DNA of 64,000 nt. It comes from Carboxylicivirga sp964602515 (GTDB taxonomy: Bacteria > Bacteroidota > Bacteroidia > Bacteroidales > Marinilabiliaceae). Shown here one piece after another: positions 62,992 through 64,000 of this stretch (the first letter of the stretch is position 1; each line of letters begins with the position of its first letter). The position numbers were made by a program, and so were the translations under genes. The notes under the pieces are model-generated. The model searched no databases and was not told the origin of the DNA. It worked only from the letters and a program-made list of their open reading frames with translations. The stretch is taken from contig CAZRRJ010000004.1 in NCBI GenBank assembly GCA_964602515.1, positions 273,949 through 337,948 of the forward strand, in the 5' to 3' direction.

Positions 62992-64000
62992 TATTTCACA
63001 AAATTGAAATGGTAAATAAGGTTTTTATTCGGGTCAACAACTAATTCCCAAGTTCCCTGTGAGCCTCTAAAAGTTCCAGGCACTCTAAAATTCAATGCTC
63101 CTTTAGCTGTTGCATCAGGTATTCCCTTACCTGTAGCCATTATTTCTTTAATGGTCAACGGAGAGTTCATGTAAGGTCTTGCCAATTGTCCTTTATTAGC
63201 ACCTTTAGTTACAATATCGTCAAAATGCTTAGCTGCTGTTTTAGTGTAAGTGAAACCTTTAGCACTTGACTTAGCTGCATCATCAACCAACCCAACACCT
63301 GCTTTTCTTAATCCATTTTTTACCAGTCCTGTAACACCAAGAGATAATAAAAACTCTTCAGGATGTACATTGTCTACTTTGCCTGATGCTTGTGCCCACC
63401 ATTTAGGTGACTTATAATAACCATCGCCTTCAGTAGCTGCAATCCTAACGTTTCCTTCTTCATTGTGTGTCTGATACACAGAAGTACCTAAATCCAGTTT
63501 TTGATCATCAGAGAACTCATAAGTGGTATGGATATACTGCGTTTCGCTACCGCCTTTATCTCCAACTTTTTTAAGATCGACTGTTTTGCCGTCCTTCATG
63601 GTATGTTGCCATTCATCATCCAGCAAACCTGTAGGATCAACTAACATTACAGGATTATTTTGACAATATTGGTAGGGTGAGAGACCTATTCGCTCTTCAT
63701 TTAACGGATCTACCGATAACCAAAGTGAGGTTCTAGGATTTAGATACCTCGCCCCGTAATAATACAAGCCCGTCTCTTCATCCAACTCCTTGCCATTAAA
63801 TAAATAAGGTGTATTCCACATGTTGTTACGCTCTTCAATAAATACCTCACCAAAAGGCACATACTCCACATGCTGTACAACTTCGCCGTCAAGGTTTGTT
63901 ATGTAACTGGCACTACCCAAATGATCGCTATGATAATAGTACTGTAACTTCTCATAATCCGCATTACCCGTTGGTATTGATTTTAGTCGTGATGAATTAT
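62991..64000 (-). CDS. RHS-repeat polymorphic toxin, C-terminal part
   Basis: The frame is open to the right edge, so the N-terminus is missing. RHS core text is clear: YYYHSDHLGSASYITNLDGE, VEYVPFGEVF, NGKELDEETGLYYYGARYLN, SPYQYCQNNPVMLVDPTG. The DPTG-type motif marks the boundary to a 204-residue variable toxin tip. The tip has a hydrophobic/Gly stretch (EEFLLSLGVTGLVKNGLRKA) and a C-terminal domain with HFDDIVTKGANKGQLARPYM, ALNFRVPGTFRGSQGTWELV and a final YHFNFVK. The order of conserved His/Arg/Thr recalls RNase-type tips, but I cannot name the family. Export is probably T6SS-like or by the RHS shell; no secretion genes are in the window. Confidence 0.85.
   Translation of the reverse strand, partial: NSSRLKSIPTGNADYEKLQYYYHSDHLGSASYITNLDGEVVQHVEYVPFGEVFIEERNNMWNTPYLFNGKELDEETGLYYYGARYLNPRTSLWLSVDPLNEERIGLSPYQYCQNNPVMLVDPTGLLDDEWQHTMKDGKTVDLKKVGDKGGSETQYIHTTYEFSDDQKLDLGTSVYQTHNEEGNVRIAATEGDGYYKSPKWWAQASGKVDNVHPEEFLLSLGVTGLVKNGLRKAGVGLVDDAAKSSAKGFTYTKTAAKHFDDIVTKGANKGQLARPYMNSPLTIKEIMATGKGIPDATAKGALNFRVPGTFRGSQGTWELVVDPNKNLIYHFNFVK

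Larger units (their letters stand above)
61109..63766. repeat. 2,658-bp direct repeat, right copy
   Basis: This is the partner of 53573-56230 at an offset of 7,536 bases. Here the left edge lies inside the intact primase gene and the right edge inside the intact RHS gene, so this is the ancestral location. Homologous recombination between the copies would excise a 7,536-bp circle carrying the whole primase and both recombinases. Confidence 0.9.

Overview
The window comes from an AT-rich genome of the phylum Bacteroidota. The evidence is gldF/gldG, DUF4251- and DUF6588-type proteins, TonB receptors with a carboxypeptidase-like N-terminal domain, SPFH and SPOR-type proteins, and RHS-type polymorphic toxins. 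A marine or anaerobic Marinilabiliales/Bacteroidales relative is my best guess; the sequence alone does not fix the genus. I found no rRNA, tRNA or CRISPR array.

Bases 1-49,500 look like ordinary chromosome. In order: an M3 peptidase fragment, envelope proteins, a nitroreductase interrupted by an amber codon, a degenerate MITE-like element, and a secreted GH13 amylase. Then come an acyl-ACP thioesterase, a B12-type radical SAM protein, transporters, and tRNA-processing genes (TrmH-like, CCA transferase). Two thioredoxins precede a seven-gene thiamine operon (thiS-thiC-thiE-like-thiD-thiE-thiG-thiH) and a TonB receptor, both behind TPP riboswitches. A second GH13 amylase follows; LacI-type palindromes lie about 160 bases upstream of both amylases. 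Next are an SPFH protein, the overlapping ppk-sixA-radical SAM cluster, mnmA, dnaN, and a minus-strand run surE-hypothetical-lpxB-gldF-gldG.

Bases 49,500-64,000 are accessory and are the most interesting part. They hold an RHS toxin locus on the minus strand. The right edge carries the 3' part of an RHS gene with its C-terminal toxin and overlapping immunity gene. Further left lie orphan toxin-tip fragments, each with a candidate immunity gene: an RHS tip copy, a JAB-like tip with a lipoprotein partner, and an unknown tip with a membrane-protein partner. Two orphan pairs are followed by a diverged 160-bp repeat ending in a terminator. An IS3-family element sits between the orphans.

Inside this locus is a candidate mobile element. 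It has a divergent XRE regulator and SymE-like gene, a 916-residue primase/Toprim/AAA+ ATPase protein, and two overlapping tyrosine-recombinase genes. Downstream is an 890-base, strongly folded noncoding region. That region contains two inverted dif-like 18-mers which pair into an 80-base forked hairpin, resembling the folded attP of Xer-dependent phages such as CTXphi. The unit is bracketed by 2,658-bp direct repeats (53573-56230 and 61109-63766) that appear identical. Recombination between them would release a 7,536-bp circle. I regard this combination as the strongest candidate for an undescribed system.

Three genes carry single in-frame stops: the nitroreductase, IS3 orfB, and the first recombinase, where TGA replaces a likely Cys. 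These could be recent decay or base-calling errors.
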